64,000 bases of DNA from Motilibacter deserti (GTDB lineage Bacteria > Actinomycetota > Actinomycetes > Motilibacterales > Motilibacteraceae). The stretch lies in assembly GCF_011250635.1 (NCBI RefSeq), contig NZ_JAANNP010000004.1:62001-126000 (forward strand). The letters run 5' to 3'. The translations under genes and the position numbers were made by a program. Below, piece after piece: positions 17,816 through 27,129 of this stretch. Numbering within the stretch: the stretch's first letter is position 1; each line of letters starts with the position of its first letter. Below the pieces are notes generated by a model, which searched no databases, was not told where the DNA came from, and was given only the letters and a program-made list of their open reading frames with translations.

Positions 17816-19741
17816 CTACTTGCGGTAGACCTCGTAGACCTCGCCGAGGTTGTTCGAGACGACGTAGAGGTTGCCGTTCGGGCCGGTCCGGATGTCGGTG
17901 GCGACCCCGAAGTCCTGGCCGAACAGGAGCGACTCGCTCTCGGTGATGCCGTACTTCTCGGCGTTGTCCGCCACCTTGTCGTGCAGCCGCTTGTCGGTCG
18001 ACGAGATGCCGGTACGTCGGCTGTTGATGTCGATCTTGAAGATCTGGCCGCCGAGCAGCAGGTTGCGGGCCGCGCCGACGAACAGGTCACCGTCGTAGGC
18101 GCTGCCGAGCGCGTTCCCGTCCTGGAAGCCGAGCCCGATCGGCGCCAGCTCGTACTTCCAGCTCAGCGCCGGGTCCTGGTAGTGCGAGAGGACGCGACCG
18201 TTGACGGCCGACAGCTGGCCGCGGATCTCGCCGGCCGGAAGGGCGGCGGTGTGGACGTTGACGTACGCCCGGCCCTGCTTGAGCCGACGGAGCAGCTCCG
18301 CCATGGAGCCGTCGAAGCCCGGGGCGCGGGCGATGACGTCGGCGGGCGTGATGCGGCCCTCCGCGACCTTGGTCTCGGCGCCGACGGTCACACCCGCCGG
18401 GTTGTTGAACAGGTTCACGGCGATGGGGCCGTTCTGCCCCGGCCCGCCGAGGTGGATGTGTGCCATGCGGGCGTTGGTGATGTTCGCGAGCTCGAGCCGG
18501 TACTTCAGCGAGCCGTCGCTCAGAAGCACGAACGTGGCTTCGCCCGTAGCCGCGGAGGAGTTGACCGGCACTTCCCGGGAGCCGCTGAGGTCGGCCTTGA
18601 AGGTGCTGCCGCCGACCGTGACCTTGTACATGCGCTCCAGTGCAAGCTCCGGCGAGGACTGGGCGTTGTTGACGTTCGCCGGGTCCCAACGCGTCTGCTG
18701 GATGCCGGCGAAGGGAGCCGTCGACTCGATGGTGCGGTACTGGGCCTGCCTCGCGAGGGGGCCCATGGTCTGGACCCAGCCGAGGTTGGACCCGGCTGGC
18801 ACCCGGTTGATCTCGCTGAAGCTGTCGTCGCCGTTCTGGGAGTCCCAGAGGTCGCCGCTGATCGGGTCGAAGGCGAAGCCGAAGGCGTTGCGGACGCCGT
18901 AGGCGAAGACCTTCTGCCAGTTCGCGCCCACCTCGCCCCCGCGCTCGGTGCCCGCGGCGAAGAACGGGTTGTCGGCTGGGGCGGAGCCGTCGTCGTTGAG
19001 CCGCAGGATCGCGCCGCTCAGGTGCGCGTTGTCGGGCTCCGGCCCGCCGTACTGGTCGTCCGGCTGGTTGCCGACGGGGATGGCCGGGCACGGGAGCGCC
19101 GTGACGCAGCCGGGGCCGTCGGCGAGGTTCTGCAGCTGGCCGCGGCGGCCCTGGTCGCCGAGCTCGATGTAGAGCTTGCCGTCCGGCCCGAAGGCGATCT
19201 TGCCGCCGTTGTGGTTGCCGCGCTCGACGACCTGGCCGGCGGCGTTGACGTTGGTGGGGTCGTTCTGCCGCGAGCGGGTCGCGATGATGGCGCGGTCCAT
19301 CGTGAGCGTCGACCCGTTCCAGACGAAGCGGTCGACCCGGTTGCCCAGCATCGGGACCTCGGTGGGCACGGTCGAGTCAGCGCCGGTGGTGCTCTGCGTC
19401 CAGAACAGGTAGACCCAGGGAGTCGCCGGGAACTGCGGATGGAGCGCCATACCGAGCAGGCCCCGCTCGGAGTTCGAGTTCACCGCGAGGTCGAGCACCG
19501 TGGAGACGACGCCGTTGTTCACGCGCTGGACGCGGCCCGTTGCCTTCTCGGTGACGAGCATGTCGTTCGCGCCGAGGAACGCGAGGCTCGTCGGAGCCTG
19601 CAAACCGCTGGCGGCGGTGCGCACCGCGAGGTTCGGGTCCAGGACCGTCGGCGACGCGGCATATCCGGCTTGCGTGGGCGGTAGCACTGCGGCCGCCAGC
19701 GGAAGCACGGCGACGGCGATGAGCGCCTTCTTGCGGGTCAT
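17816..19741 (-). CDS. Secreted glucose/sorbosone dehydrogenase-like propeller with inserted CHRD domain
   Basis: 641 residues with a signal peptide (1-29, ending AGYAA). The body is a PQQ-dependent sugar dehydrogenase-type propeller: LAFLGANDMLVTEKATGRV, RGLLGMALHP, GNHNGGKIAFGPDGKLYIELGD, FAYGVRNAFGFAFDP. A CHRD domain (about 374-515, with FKADLSGSREVP, MAHIHLGGPGQNGPI and GEIRGQL) is inserted before the last blades, which resume at SHYQDPALSWKYELAPIG. ATG 19741 was chosen for its AAGGAGAGG. The CHRD insert suggests surface attachment or metal/oxygen chemistry, but substrate and cofactor are unknown. There is no iron box before it. Confidence 0.8.
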   Translation of the reverse strand: MTRKKALIAVAVLPLAAAVLPPTQAGYAASPTVLDPNLAVRTAASGLQAPTSLAFLGANDMLVTEKATGRVQRVNNGVVSTVLDLAVNSNSERGLLGMALHPQFPATPWVYLFWTQSTTGADSTVPTEVPMLGNRVDRFVWNGSTLTMDRAIIATRSRQNDPTNVNAAGQVVERGNHNGGKIAFGPDGKLYIELGDQGRRGQLQNLADGPGCVTALPCPAIPVGNQPDDQYGGPEPDNAHLSGAILRLNDDGSAPADNPFFAAGTERGGEVGANWQKVFAYGVRNAFGFAFDPISGDLWDSQNGDDSFSEINRVPAGSNLGWVQTMGPLARQAQYRTIESTAPFAGIQQTRWDPANVNNAQSSPELALERMYKVTVGGSTFKADLSGSREVPVNSSAATGEATFVLLSDGSLKYRLELANITNARMAHIHLGGPGQNGPIAVNLFNNPAGVTVGAETKVAEGRITPADVIARAPGFDGSMAELLRRLKQGRAYVNVHTAALPAGEIRGQLSAVNGRVLSHYQDPALSWKYELAPIGLGFQDGNALGSAYDGDLFVGAARNLLLGGQIFKIDINSRRTGISSTDKRLHDKVADNAEKYGITESESLLFGQDFGVATDIRTGPNGNLYVVSNNLGEVYEVYRK

Positions 19742-19991
19742 TGCCTCTCCTTCCCTCGCCGCGGCGAGGATGGAGCGCGAGGGGAATGCGTGGATCGGCT
19801 CGTGGGCTCGCGCTGACGGCCGAGCGCCATTCGGTCCTTCCCCCCGACGCACGACTGAGGACATGGGCGGGCGCCGCGCGCAATTGACGTCGCACCCCGT
19901 CGACACAGGGAAGCGCCGCACCGGCGACAACGCTCGCAATGCCTTACACGGCCGGGTGCGGCCGGTGGTTCAACCGGGGGAGAAGAATTCG
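19742..19991. other. Intergenic region before importer ATPase stop
   Basis: About 250 bases holding the promoter region of the dehydrogenase-like gene and the 3' end of the importer operon. I see no iron box and no clear terminator. Confidence 0.4.
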
Positions 19992-20827
<836 letters not shown>

Positions 20828-20831
<4 letters not shown>

Positions 20832-21913
20832 GACCGGCCCTTCCGCCACTCGGACGCGAGCAGCCACATGAGGTAGAGGCCGCCGACGGCCCCGGTGAGG
20901 ACGCCGACCGGCAGGGCGGTGGCGAGCAGGTGCTGGGCGACCAGGTCGGCCAGGGCCAGCACGAGGCCGCCCATGAGGACGGCGGGGAGCAGCCCGGCGC
21001 CCTGGCCCCGGGTGAGCCGGCGGGCGATCTGCGGCGCGGCCAGAGCGACGAAGCGGATCGGCCCGGCCGAGGCGACGGCCACCGCCGTCGCGGCGACGGC
21101 GAGGACGAGCAGCCCCAGCCGCGCGCGCTCGACCGAGATCCCCAAGGCCTTCGCCGCGTCGTCGCCCATCTCGAGCATCCGCAGCTTGCGTGAGAGCACG
21201 ATGCCGACGGGAAGCAGCACGGCGAACGCGACGGCGATCGGGCGTACGTGCTCCCAGCCCCGGCCGTTCAGGCTCCCCACGAGCCACACCTGCGCGCTCA
21301 GCGCGCGGTCCACCGAGGACCGGGTCAGCAGGAAGCTGTTGACCGAGACCAGGGCGGAGCTGACCCCGATCCCGATGAGGATCAGCCGGTAGCTCTGCAC
21401 GCCGCGCGAGTAGGACAGCAGGTAGATGACCGCCGCGGTCAGCAGGCCGCCCACGACCGCCCCGCCGGCCGTCCCCGCCGTCCCGGCGCCGAGGAAGAGG
21501 ATCGCGACCAGGCCGCCCATCGCGGCCCCGTTGTCGAAGCCGACCACGTCGGGGCTGCCCAGCGGGTTGCGCGACAGGCTCTGGAAGACGTAGCCGGCCA
21601 GGCCGAGGCAGCCCCCGACCATGAGCGCGGTCAGGACACGGGGCAGGCGCAGCGTCTCGACGATGAACTCGGTGGCCGACGTGCCGCCACCCAGCAAGGT
21701 CCGGACGACGTCGCCGACCGGGAGGGGGTAGTCGCCGGTCGTGATGCTCCACACGGCGACGACCACGACGAGCGCGGCCAGCGCCAGCCCGACGAGCACG
21801 GGGCGCAGCGTCCAGCGCAGGGAGAGCGCGCCCCCGGCCAGCGAGAGCACGCGCCACGGCAGCGGGGCCGCCCGGCCGGTCTCGGGGGCACGGCTCGGCA
21901 GGGTCGACGTCAC
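20828..21913 (-). CDS. fepG: Ferric-siderophore ABC transporter permease (FepG-type)
   Basis: 361-residue FecCD-family permease with about ten hydrophobic helices. Signatures include LRLPRVLTALMVGGCLGLAGYVFQSLSRNPLGSPDVVGFDNG and RFVALAAPQIARRL. GTG 21913 was chosen because it overlaps the stop of the upstream permease; the longer open frame lies inside that gene. It forms the channel with the partner permease. Confidence 0.93.
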
Positions 21914-23007
21914 AGCTGGGCGACCTTCCGTCGGCGGACGACCGCGACGAACACGGGGGCGCCGATGAGTGCGGTGATGAACGCGGCCTGCAGCTCGCCC
22001 GGCCGGGCGACGACGCGCCCGATCACGTCCGCGGTCAGCAGCAGGACGGGGGCGAGGACCATCGACCACGGCAGGACCCACCGCTGGTCCGGGCCGACGA
22101 AGGCACGGGCGACGTGCGGGACGGTGAGCCCGACGAAGGCGATGGGGCCGACGGCGGCGGTCGCGGCCCCGCAGAGCAGCAGGATGGCGAGCGCGGACCA
22201 GGCCCGGGTACGTCCTACGTGCGCTCCGAGCGCTCGCCCCGTGTCCTCGCCCAGGGCGAGCGCGTTCAGCGAGCGCGCCAGGGCCAGCGCGATGACGGCG
22301 CCGAGCGCGAGGAAGGGCCCGACCTGCGTAAGCGTCGACATGTCGTGCCCGGAGAGCGCACCGACCTGCCAGAAGCGCATGGCGTCGAACGTGCCCGGGT
22401 CGCTGAGGCTGAGCGCCTGGGTGAACGCGCCCAGGGCCGCGGACACCGCCGTGCCTGCGAGGGCGAGCCGGATCGGCGTCGCCCCGCTCCGCCCCGTCGC
22501 ACCCAGCCCGTAGACGACGACCGAGGTGACGGCCGCGCCGGCGAGGGCCGGCCAGACGTACTGCGCGGGGTCGGTGAAGCCGAAGATGCTGATGGCTACG
22601 GCCGCCGCCGCGGCGGCGCCCGCGTTGACGCCGAGGATGCCGGGGTCGGCGAGCGGGTTGCGGGTGACCGCCTGCATGAGCGCCCCGGCGAGGCCGAGCG
22701 CGGCCCCGACGGCGAGCCCGATCAGGGTGCGTGGGACGCGCAGGTCGTGCACGACGGTCGACGCCGTGGAGTCGTCGGGGTGGAGCAGCACGTCGAGGAC
22801 CGTTCCGAGGGACAGCGCCCGCGACCCGACGGCGATGCTCAGCAGGGACACGGCCGCGAGCAGCACGAGCGCGAGCACGAGCCCGCCGGTCCGGGCCCAC
22901 GGCCCGCCGCGCGGCACCGGCCCGGCCGCCCGCGTGGCGGTGCTCCCGCTGCCGTCATCGCCGCCGACACCGGGCGACGCGATCGCCATCGGCTCGGTCC
23001 GCGACAT
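21910..23007 (-). CDS. fepD: Ferric-siderophore ABC transporter permease (FepD-type)
   Basis: 365-residue FecCD-family permease and first gene of the importer operon. Signatures: LRVPRTLIGLAVGAALGLAG, MQAVTRNPLADPGILGVNAGA, IAFVGLTVPHVAR. The ATG (23005-23007) has no Shine-Dalgarno; TAGCCT lies exactly seven bases upstream within an iron box, so the mRNA is probably leaderless and iron-repressed. No periplasmic-binding-type lipoprotein gene accompanies it. Confidence 0.93.
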   Translation of the reverse strand: MSRTEPMAIASPGVGGDDGSGSTATRAAGPVPRGGPWARTGGLVLALVLLAAVSLLSIAVGSRALSLGTVLDVLLHPDDSTASTVVHDLRVPRTLIGLAVGAALGLAGALMQAVTRNPLADPGILGVNAGAAAAAAVAISIFGFTDPAQYVWPALAGAAVTSVVVYGLGATGRSGATPIRLALAGTAVSAALGAFTQALSLSDPGTFDAMRFWQVGALSGHDMSTLTQVGPFLALGAVIALALARSLNALALGEDTGRALGAHVGRTRAWSALAILLLCGAATAAVGPIAFVGLTVPHVARAFVGPDQRWVLPWSMVLAPVLLLTADVIGRVVARPGELQAAFITALIGAPVFVAVVRRRKVAQL

Positions 23008-23026
23008 GGCGCTTAGGCTAACCTAA
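23008..23026. promoter_or_regulatory. Iron box overlapping leaderless promoter of importer operon
   Basis: On the plus strand GGCGCTTAGGCTAACCTAA matches the iron-box consensus at 15 of 19 positions, with a perfect TTAGGCTAACCTAA core (23013-23026). On the minus strand the core contains -10 TAGCCT, seven bases before ATG 23007. Repressor bound here would cover the -10 and transcription start. Confidence 0.85.
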
Positions 23027-23093
23027 CCAGCTCGGAGCGCTCGGTGCGCCGCGCCCCGGACGCGGTGCGGTGTCGGACGGCGCTGCGCGAACG

Positions 23094-23099
23094 TACGCT
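23094..23099 (+). promoter_or_regulatory. -10 element of leaderless AlkB-like gene
   Basis: TACGCT (TANNNT) six bases before ATG 23106, with no Shine-Dalgarno. Confidence 0.5.
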
Positions 23100-23105
23100 C
23101 GCCGT

Positions 23106-23816
23106 ATGGCGTCTGTCCCCGAGGCGTCCCCGCTCGCCTACCAGGGCTCGCTGTTCGACGGCGGCCCGAGCGCGCCCGACGAATCCTTCACGGGGCTGCG
23201 GCGGATCGACCTCGACGACCGCAGCTGGGTCGACTACTGCCCGGGCTGGCTGCGCGGGTCCGACGAGCTCTTCGCCGAGCTGGTCGGGACCGGGCGCTTC
23301 GCCCAGCGCACCGTCCACGTCTACGACAACACGGTCCTGGAGCCGCGGCTGACCGCGGGCTGGTCGACCGCGGTCGACGACGAGGGGGCCGACGCCGTTC
23401 CCGCCGCGCTGCGAGCGGTCTCCAAGTCGCTGTCCGCGAGATACGGCGTGGTGTTCGACCGGGTCTGGGTGAACCTCTACCGCGACGGTCGGGACTCGGT
23501 CGCCTGGCACGGCGACCGCAACAAGAACACGCACCGCAACCCGCTCGTGGTGACGGTGTCGATCGGGGCGCGCCGCCGCTTCCTCCTGCGTCCGCGTGGC
23601 GGGAAGACCGCGCTCGAGCTGCGGCCGGGGGCAGGGGACCTCGTGGTCATGGGCGGTGCCTGCCAGCACGAGTGGGAGCACACGGTGCCGAAGGAGGCGC
23701 GGGCGCCCGGCCCGCGGATGAGCATCACCCTGCGCCACACCGCGCACCTGGACGCACCGGGCGTGGCCACCGAGCCGCTGCCTACCTACTGGGCGCCCCC
23801 GCCGACGGCCGACTGA
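23106..23816 (+). CDS. alkB: AlkB-family 2-oxoglutarate/Fe(II) dioxygenase
   Basis: 236 residues. The iron site is HGD (in VAWHGDRNK) and a distal His in QHEWEHTVPK; the 2-oxoglutarate-binding Arg is in PGPRMSITLR; WVNLYRDGRDSVAWH matches the AlkB nucleotide-recognition region. It would repair alkylated bases by oxidative dealkylation. ATG 23106 was preferred over an upstream in-frame start because of the leaderless -10. It is divergent from the iron importer and shares that short promoter region. Confidence 0.9.
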   Translation: MASVPEASPLAYQGSLFDGGPSAPDESFTGLRRIDLDDRSWVDYCPGWLRGSDELFAELVGTGRFAQRTVHVYDNTVLEPRLTAGWSTAVDDEGADAVPAALRAVSKSLSARYGVVFDRVWVNLYRDGRDSVAWHGDRNKNTHRNPLVVTVSIGARRRFLLRPRGGKTALELRPGAGDLVVMGGACQHEWEHTVPKEARAPGPRMSITLRHTAHLDAPGVATEPLPTYWAPPPTAD

Positions 23817-23851
23817 CCCCGGCCGCGGCGGGCTCCCGCGGAACCGCCGGT

Positions 23852-23857
23852 TAGCCT
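23852..23857 (+). promoter_or_regulatory. -10 element before leader ORF of TSUP gene
   Basis: TAGCCT, seven bases before GTG 23865 of the nine-codon leader ORF. Confidence 0.5.
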
Positions 23858-23864
23858 TCGGGGC

Positions 23865-23894
23865 GTGTCGACGCGCCTGCCCGGTCCTGCGTGA
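23865..23894 (+). CDS. Nine-codon leaderless leader ORF coupled to TSUP gene
   Basis: GTG 23865 stands exactly seven bases after TAGCCT, the geometry of leaderless actinobacterial mRNAs. It encodes VSTRLPGPA, and its TGA (23892-23894) overlaps the GTG of the transporter (GTGA). Ribosomes finishing the leader could restart on the transporter. No Cys run is present, so it is unlike the cysteine-sensing leader peptides of mycobacterial sulfur genes. Confidence 0.45.
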   Translation: MSTRLPGPA

Positions 23895-24643
23895 CGCCCG
23901 AGCAAGCGGTCGCCGTCCTCCTGTCCGGGGTCGCCGCCGGCGGCATCAACACCCTCGTCGGGTCCGGCACCCTGGTCACGTTCCCCACGCTGCTGGGGAT
24001 CGGCCTGGCCCCCGTGACCGCCAACGCGACGAACACCATCGGCCTCGTGCTGGGCTCCGTGAGCGGCGCCTGGGGCTATCGCCGGGAGCTGGCCGGCCAG
24101 CGCGCCCGGCTGGTCCGGCTCGGCCTGATGTCCGCCCTCGGCGGGCTGGCCGGCGGCGTCCTGCTGCTGACGCTGCCGTCGGACACCTTCGAGGCGGTCG
24201 TGCCGGTGCTCGTCGCGATCGCGTGCGTCCTCGTGCTGCTGCAGCCGGTCCTCGCGCGCCGCACGGCGGCGCGGGAGCACCAGACCCCGGCGCACGGTGG
24301 CCCGTGGCTGGCGGGCGGCGTGTGGGTCACCGGCGTCTACGGCGGCTACTTCGGCGCCGCGCAGGGCGTGCTGCTGCTCGGGCTCATGGGCTCGCTGCTC
24401 GACGAGGGGCTGCACCGGATCAACGCGGCCAAGAACGTGCTCGCCGCGATCGTGAACGGCATCGCCGCCGTGCTCTTCGCGTTCGCCGCGCCTGTCGAGT
24501 GGAAGGTCGTGCCGCTGCTCGCCGGCGGAGCCCTCGTCGGCGGCGCGCTTGCGGGCCGCTACGGCCGCCGGATCCCGACGACCGTCCTGCGCTGGCTGAT
24601 CGTCGCCGTCGGCGTCGTCGCGATCGTGCAGCTCGTCCTTTGA
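23891..24643 (+). CDS. TSUP (TauE/SafE) family membrane transporter
   Basis: 250 residues with about seven to eight hydrophobic helices. The two internal-repeat signatures are GGINTLVGSGTLVTFPTLLGIGL (near the N-terminus) and TGVYGGYFGAAQGVLLLGLMG (~150). This family exports sulfite, sulfoacetate or other organosulfur anions; the substrate is not predictable here. GTG 23891 has no Shine-Dalgarno and overlaps the leader ORF stop. Confidence 0.9.
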   Translation: MTPEQAVAVLLSGVAAGGINTLVGSGTLVTFPTLLGIGLAPVTANATNTIGLVLGSVSGAWGYRRELAGQRARLVRLGLMSALGGLAGGVLLLTLPSDTFEAVVPVLVAIACVLVLLQPVLARRTAAREHQTPAHGGPWLAGGVWVTGVYGGYFGAAQGVLLLGLMGSLLDEGLHRINAAKNVLAAIVNGIAAVLFAFAAPVEWKVVPLLAGGALVGGALAGRYGRRIPTTVLRWLIVAVGVVAIVQLVL

Positions 24644-24812
24644 CCCCTGTCGCTCGTCGCCTGACGTACGTTGAAGCTGCCCGTCGAGCAACGAGGGGGT
24701 GTAGAGCTCAACGCATCGCGGCGACTGCTGCGGCACATCGTGCCGTTTCGATTCCATTGCCAGTGCACTGTGAACATTAGACTGCTGACGGTCATGCGCC
24801 CCCGGTGTAGAA

Positions 24813-25301
24813 CTACCCGAATACTCCCGCCTTTATGCGCTTATCTGCGCTCTTGTAATCCCTGTTCGAGGTGGGTTCCGCAATCGAGGCCAACGCTTGG
24901 TACTCGGCGGCTAGTCTGCGAGTGATTTCCTCTAGGGCTTGTATGGAGGAGGCAAACTGCGCCAGGGCAATTTCAAGTGCAATCTTATGCCGCAAGGCGG
25001 TCATCTCGCCCGCAACCTTCCGGTAAGCGGCCGGCTTACGATCCGCGCCCATCAGATTCGCCGTGGCGGCCATAATGCTCGCCAAGGCTGCGACACCACC
25101 CAGCCACTTTGGTGCTCCGACTGCGACGGCGAACGCAGACGCTGCCGACACGCAGGCCGGCCAGAAGATCAAGTATCGCGCCTGTCGCTCTAGGCGCTTG
25201 CTTGCCTCGTAATAGGCCTGCGCGGAATAGAGTGCTTCGACTCTCACGCGCTCAAGTTCCTTCATGAGAGCGTCGGTCTGTGTCGTGCTCGGGGTGGTCA
25301 T
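24813..25301 (-). CDS. SLATT-domain two-TM protein, partner of reverse transcriptase
   Basis: 162 residues. An N-terminal helix with YSAQAYYEASKRLERQARY precedes two adjacent TM segments (about 43-62 and 65-85, linked by GAPKW), then a long helical tail rich in Lys/Glu/Ala with RKVAGEMTALRHKIAL. This layout fits the SLATT (SMODS and SLOG associating two-TM effector) superfamily, proposed to form membrane pores in phage-defence systems, some families of which are linked to reverse transcriptases. It starts four bases after the RT stop. Base composition is clearly lower GC than the flanks, suggesting transfer. Confidence 0.75.
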   Translation of the reverse strand: MTTPSTTQTDALMKELERVRVEALYSAQAYYEASKRLERQARYLIFWPACVSAASAFAVAVGAPKWLGGVAALASIMAATANLMGADRKPAAYRKVAGEMTALRHKIALEIALAQFASSIQALEEITRRLAAEYQALASIAEPTSNRDYKSADKRIKAGVFG

Positions 25302-25305
25302 GGAA

Positions 25306-26832
25306 TCACTCTCTTGTGATGGGCAGTTTGGGTGAGCGGAGAAGTAGCTCGCTTGTCATTCGAAGCTCTTGAGTATTTCGAGAAGGGTGCTCCAGCCATG
25401 AGCGCGTAGTGCCCCCCGATTCATAGGATGCTACAAGGAGGGCCCTGCGCAACTTGGGGTCATTCTCGCTTTTCAGCATAGTTCGAAGTAGTGCGGCATC
25501 GCCTGGGCGTGCGTTCAAACCGGCAAACCGTGCCGCGTACTCGCGAACGAAGCCCGGCCGATTCCGGTCCTCCAGAATCCTCCAGACAATAGTCGCGAGA
25601 TGTTGCGTTCGGCCTCTGTCTACGCTGAGCAAAAGCCTCAGGACATGCATCTCTGCGTACGGGTAGTCCGCGAGGCGGTTCTCCTCGAGCAGTCGCTGAC
25701 ATAGAAGTAGAACCCGCTGATCCTCGTCTACAAACACGCCGAGGTATGTGACTGCTTCCCGCGCCGCTTGCGGGACGGCATCGAAGTTGTGAAGCAGCCA
25801 GGTTAACGCCAGCGGGTCAGCTCGTTGTTTGAATAGGTTGAGACAGAACCGCAGGTCGCGATCGTCCACCTCTCTGGGATCAGAAGTAGCTCGATGAAAC
25901 AGGTTCGACAGCGCTTCGTCGGTGCCACTAAAGCCCACGTGAAGGCCGTATTTGATAGCGTCTTTCTCTGCCTCCTCGAACTGCCCTAGTGCTTCCGCGG
26001 GAGCGACTATGCGCGTCTTGCTGCCAGCCAGATGCAGCTTTCGACCACGCAGGATCTGCGTGATCTGGATGAGTTCTCGGCGCAAGCTGTTCCAATTGTC
26101 CCCGAAGATGTAGAGGTCGTCAGAGTACCGAAGAAAGTTCAGGCCGCGGTTCTGAAGGTACCGGTCGACGGGCAGGAGATAGGCATTTGCAAGAATTCCG
26201 GAAGCGTCTGAGCCCTGCGGAAGACCCCACACTTGGTTGTCTTCGCCGAATCTGTCGAGAAAGGCTCGGAGGACCTTCATGACTGATGCATGCCCTGTAA
26301 GCTCCGACACCTCCTCGCAGAGCATCCGTACGTCAACGTGCTCATAGAACGAGCTGATGTCCGTTTTAGCGAGCATTAAGTGAGGCGAGGACCTTGCAAT
26401 AGTCCTTCCGCGGCGTTGCATGGCAACCCAAGAGCGCACCGAAGATAGGAGCTGACTTCTTTTCGTGCTCCACCGGTAACTGTAGACCGATCGAGGGATG
26501 TAATCATCAATGCGTGGTTGGAGAGCGAAGACGCAGGCCTCGTAAGTGATCCGGTCAATCGCATTCATCCGTGCGAGCGGTCTTACCGTGAGCAAGTCCT
26601 TGGGGAGATCGACGATCTCAACTTGCTGAGGGGTGTAGTGCCCGTTGTCAATCGCGACGAGCAGTCGTTCGCGTGCGGTGAGCCAAAAGCCCACAAGGTC
26701 GCGGTGAGAGATTGGGTCAGGAATTGCCTCGCCGGCTTGCGCACGTCGATTCGTCAAGCGTCCGAAGGCTGCGTTCAGGTGTGGGCGCAGACCGTATCTG
26801 TCGTCAGCTAGAGTTCGCGGCACAAGTTGCAT
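25306..26832 (-). CDS. Abi/UG-like defence reverse transcriptase
   Basis: About 508 residues if started at ATG 26832; in-frame GTG/TTG codons extend it to 26895, and no start has a good Shine-Dalgarno. The RT core is complete: Asp in LAKTDISSFYEHVD (~158), GLPQGSDASGILANAYL, the catalytic FLRYSDDLYIF (Asp 238/239) and GRKLHLAGSKTRIV. After ~290 the protein becomes a string of amphipathic helices, like the alpha-repeat tail of Abi-type and 'unknown group' RTs. There is no maturase X, endonuclease or CRISPR domain, so it is neither a group II intron nor a retron of the usual kind. It is operonic with the SLATT protein. One line counted at 25381 has 35 G/C of 60, against 48 of 60 at 36001. Confidence 0.85.
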   Translation of the reverse strand: MQLVPRTLADDRYGLRPHLNAAFGRLTNRRAQAGEAIPDPISHRDLVGFWLTARERLLVAIDNGHYTPQQVEIVDLPKDLLTVRPLARMNAIDRITYEACVFALQPRIDDYIPRSVYSYRWSTKRSQLLSSVRSWVAMQRRGRTIARSSPHLMLAKTDISSFYEHVDVRMLCEEVSELTGHASVMKVLRAFLDRFGEDNQVWGLPQGSDASGILANAYLLPVDRYLQNRGLNFLRYSDDLYIFGDNWNSLRRELIQITQILRGRKLHLAGSKTRIVAPAEALGQFEEAEKDAIKYGLHVGFSGTDEALSNLFHRATSDPREVDDRDLRFCLNLFKQRADPLALTWLLHNFDAVPQAAREAVTYLGVFVDEDQRVLLLCQRLLEENRLADYPYAEMHVLRLLLSVDRGRTQHLATIVWRILEDRNRPGFVREYAARFAGLNARPGDAALLRTMLKSENDPKLRRALLVASYESGGTTRSWLEHPSRNTQELRMTSELLLRSPKLPITRE

Positions 26833-27129
26833 GCTTGCACATGCCGCTCTGGCACGCCCCCGGTTCACCTCTACGTGGGTGAGAGGGTAGAGCAATCGCT
26901 CGAGAGGAGCGCGTACGCCTTGCTCCAGCGTCCGCCGGGGACTGACGGCTACAAAGAAGAATGCCGTAGTCAGGCAAGTTCGACCCGTCCCCCACTAGCT
27001 CCCTCCATAGGAACGGCTGACGAACGAGCCGGCGTTGAGGCAGACCCTACCTTGCGGGGCTGCTAGATGTTGCATGCTCCGGGCTCATCCGAGGAGTCTG
27101 GGTTCCGCTCGCGCCGCTGTGTTGAGTGG
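26833..27129. other. Non-coding stretch upstream of the reverse transcriptase
   Basis: About 230-300 bases (depending on the RT start) with no credible gene. It contains an imperfect hairpin CTGACGGC (26942-26949) with GCC-GTA-GTCAG (26963-26973) and another around 27041-27064 (GCAG-A-CCC with GGGGCTGC). Several defence RTs use an adjacent structured RNA as template; this is the natural place for one, but nothing proves it. Confidence 0.35.

Noticed and set aside
24644-24812. tRNA or attachment site next to the defence pair
   Set aside because: No cloverleaf or CCA-type end found and no flanking direct repeat recognised, so the island boundary mechanism is not visible.
25306-26895. Group II intron maturase or diversity-generating RT
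   Set aside because: No maturase (X) or HNH domain and no intron RNA ends, template repeat or variable gene seen; the helical tail and SLATT neighbour fit defence RTs better.
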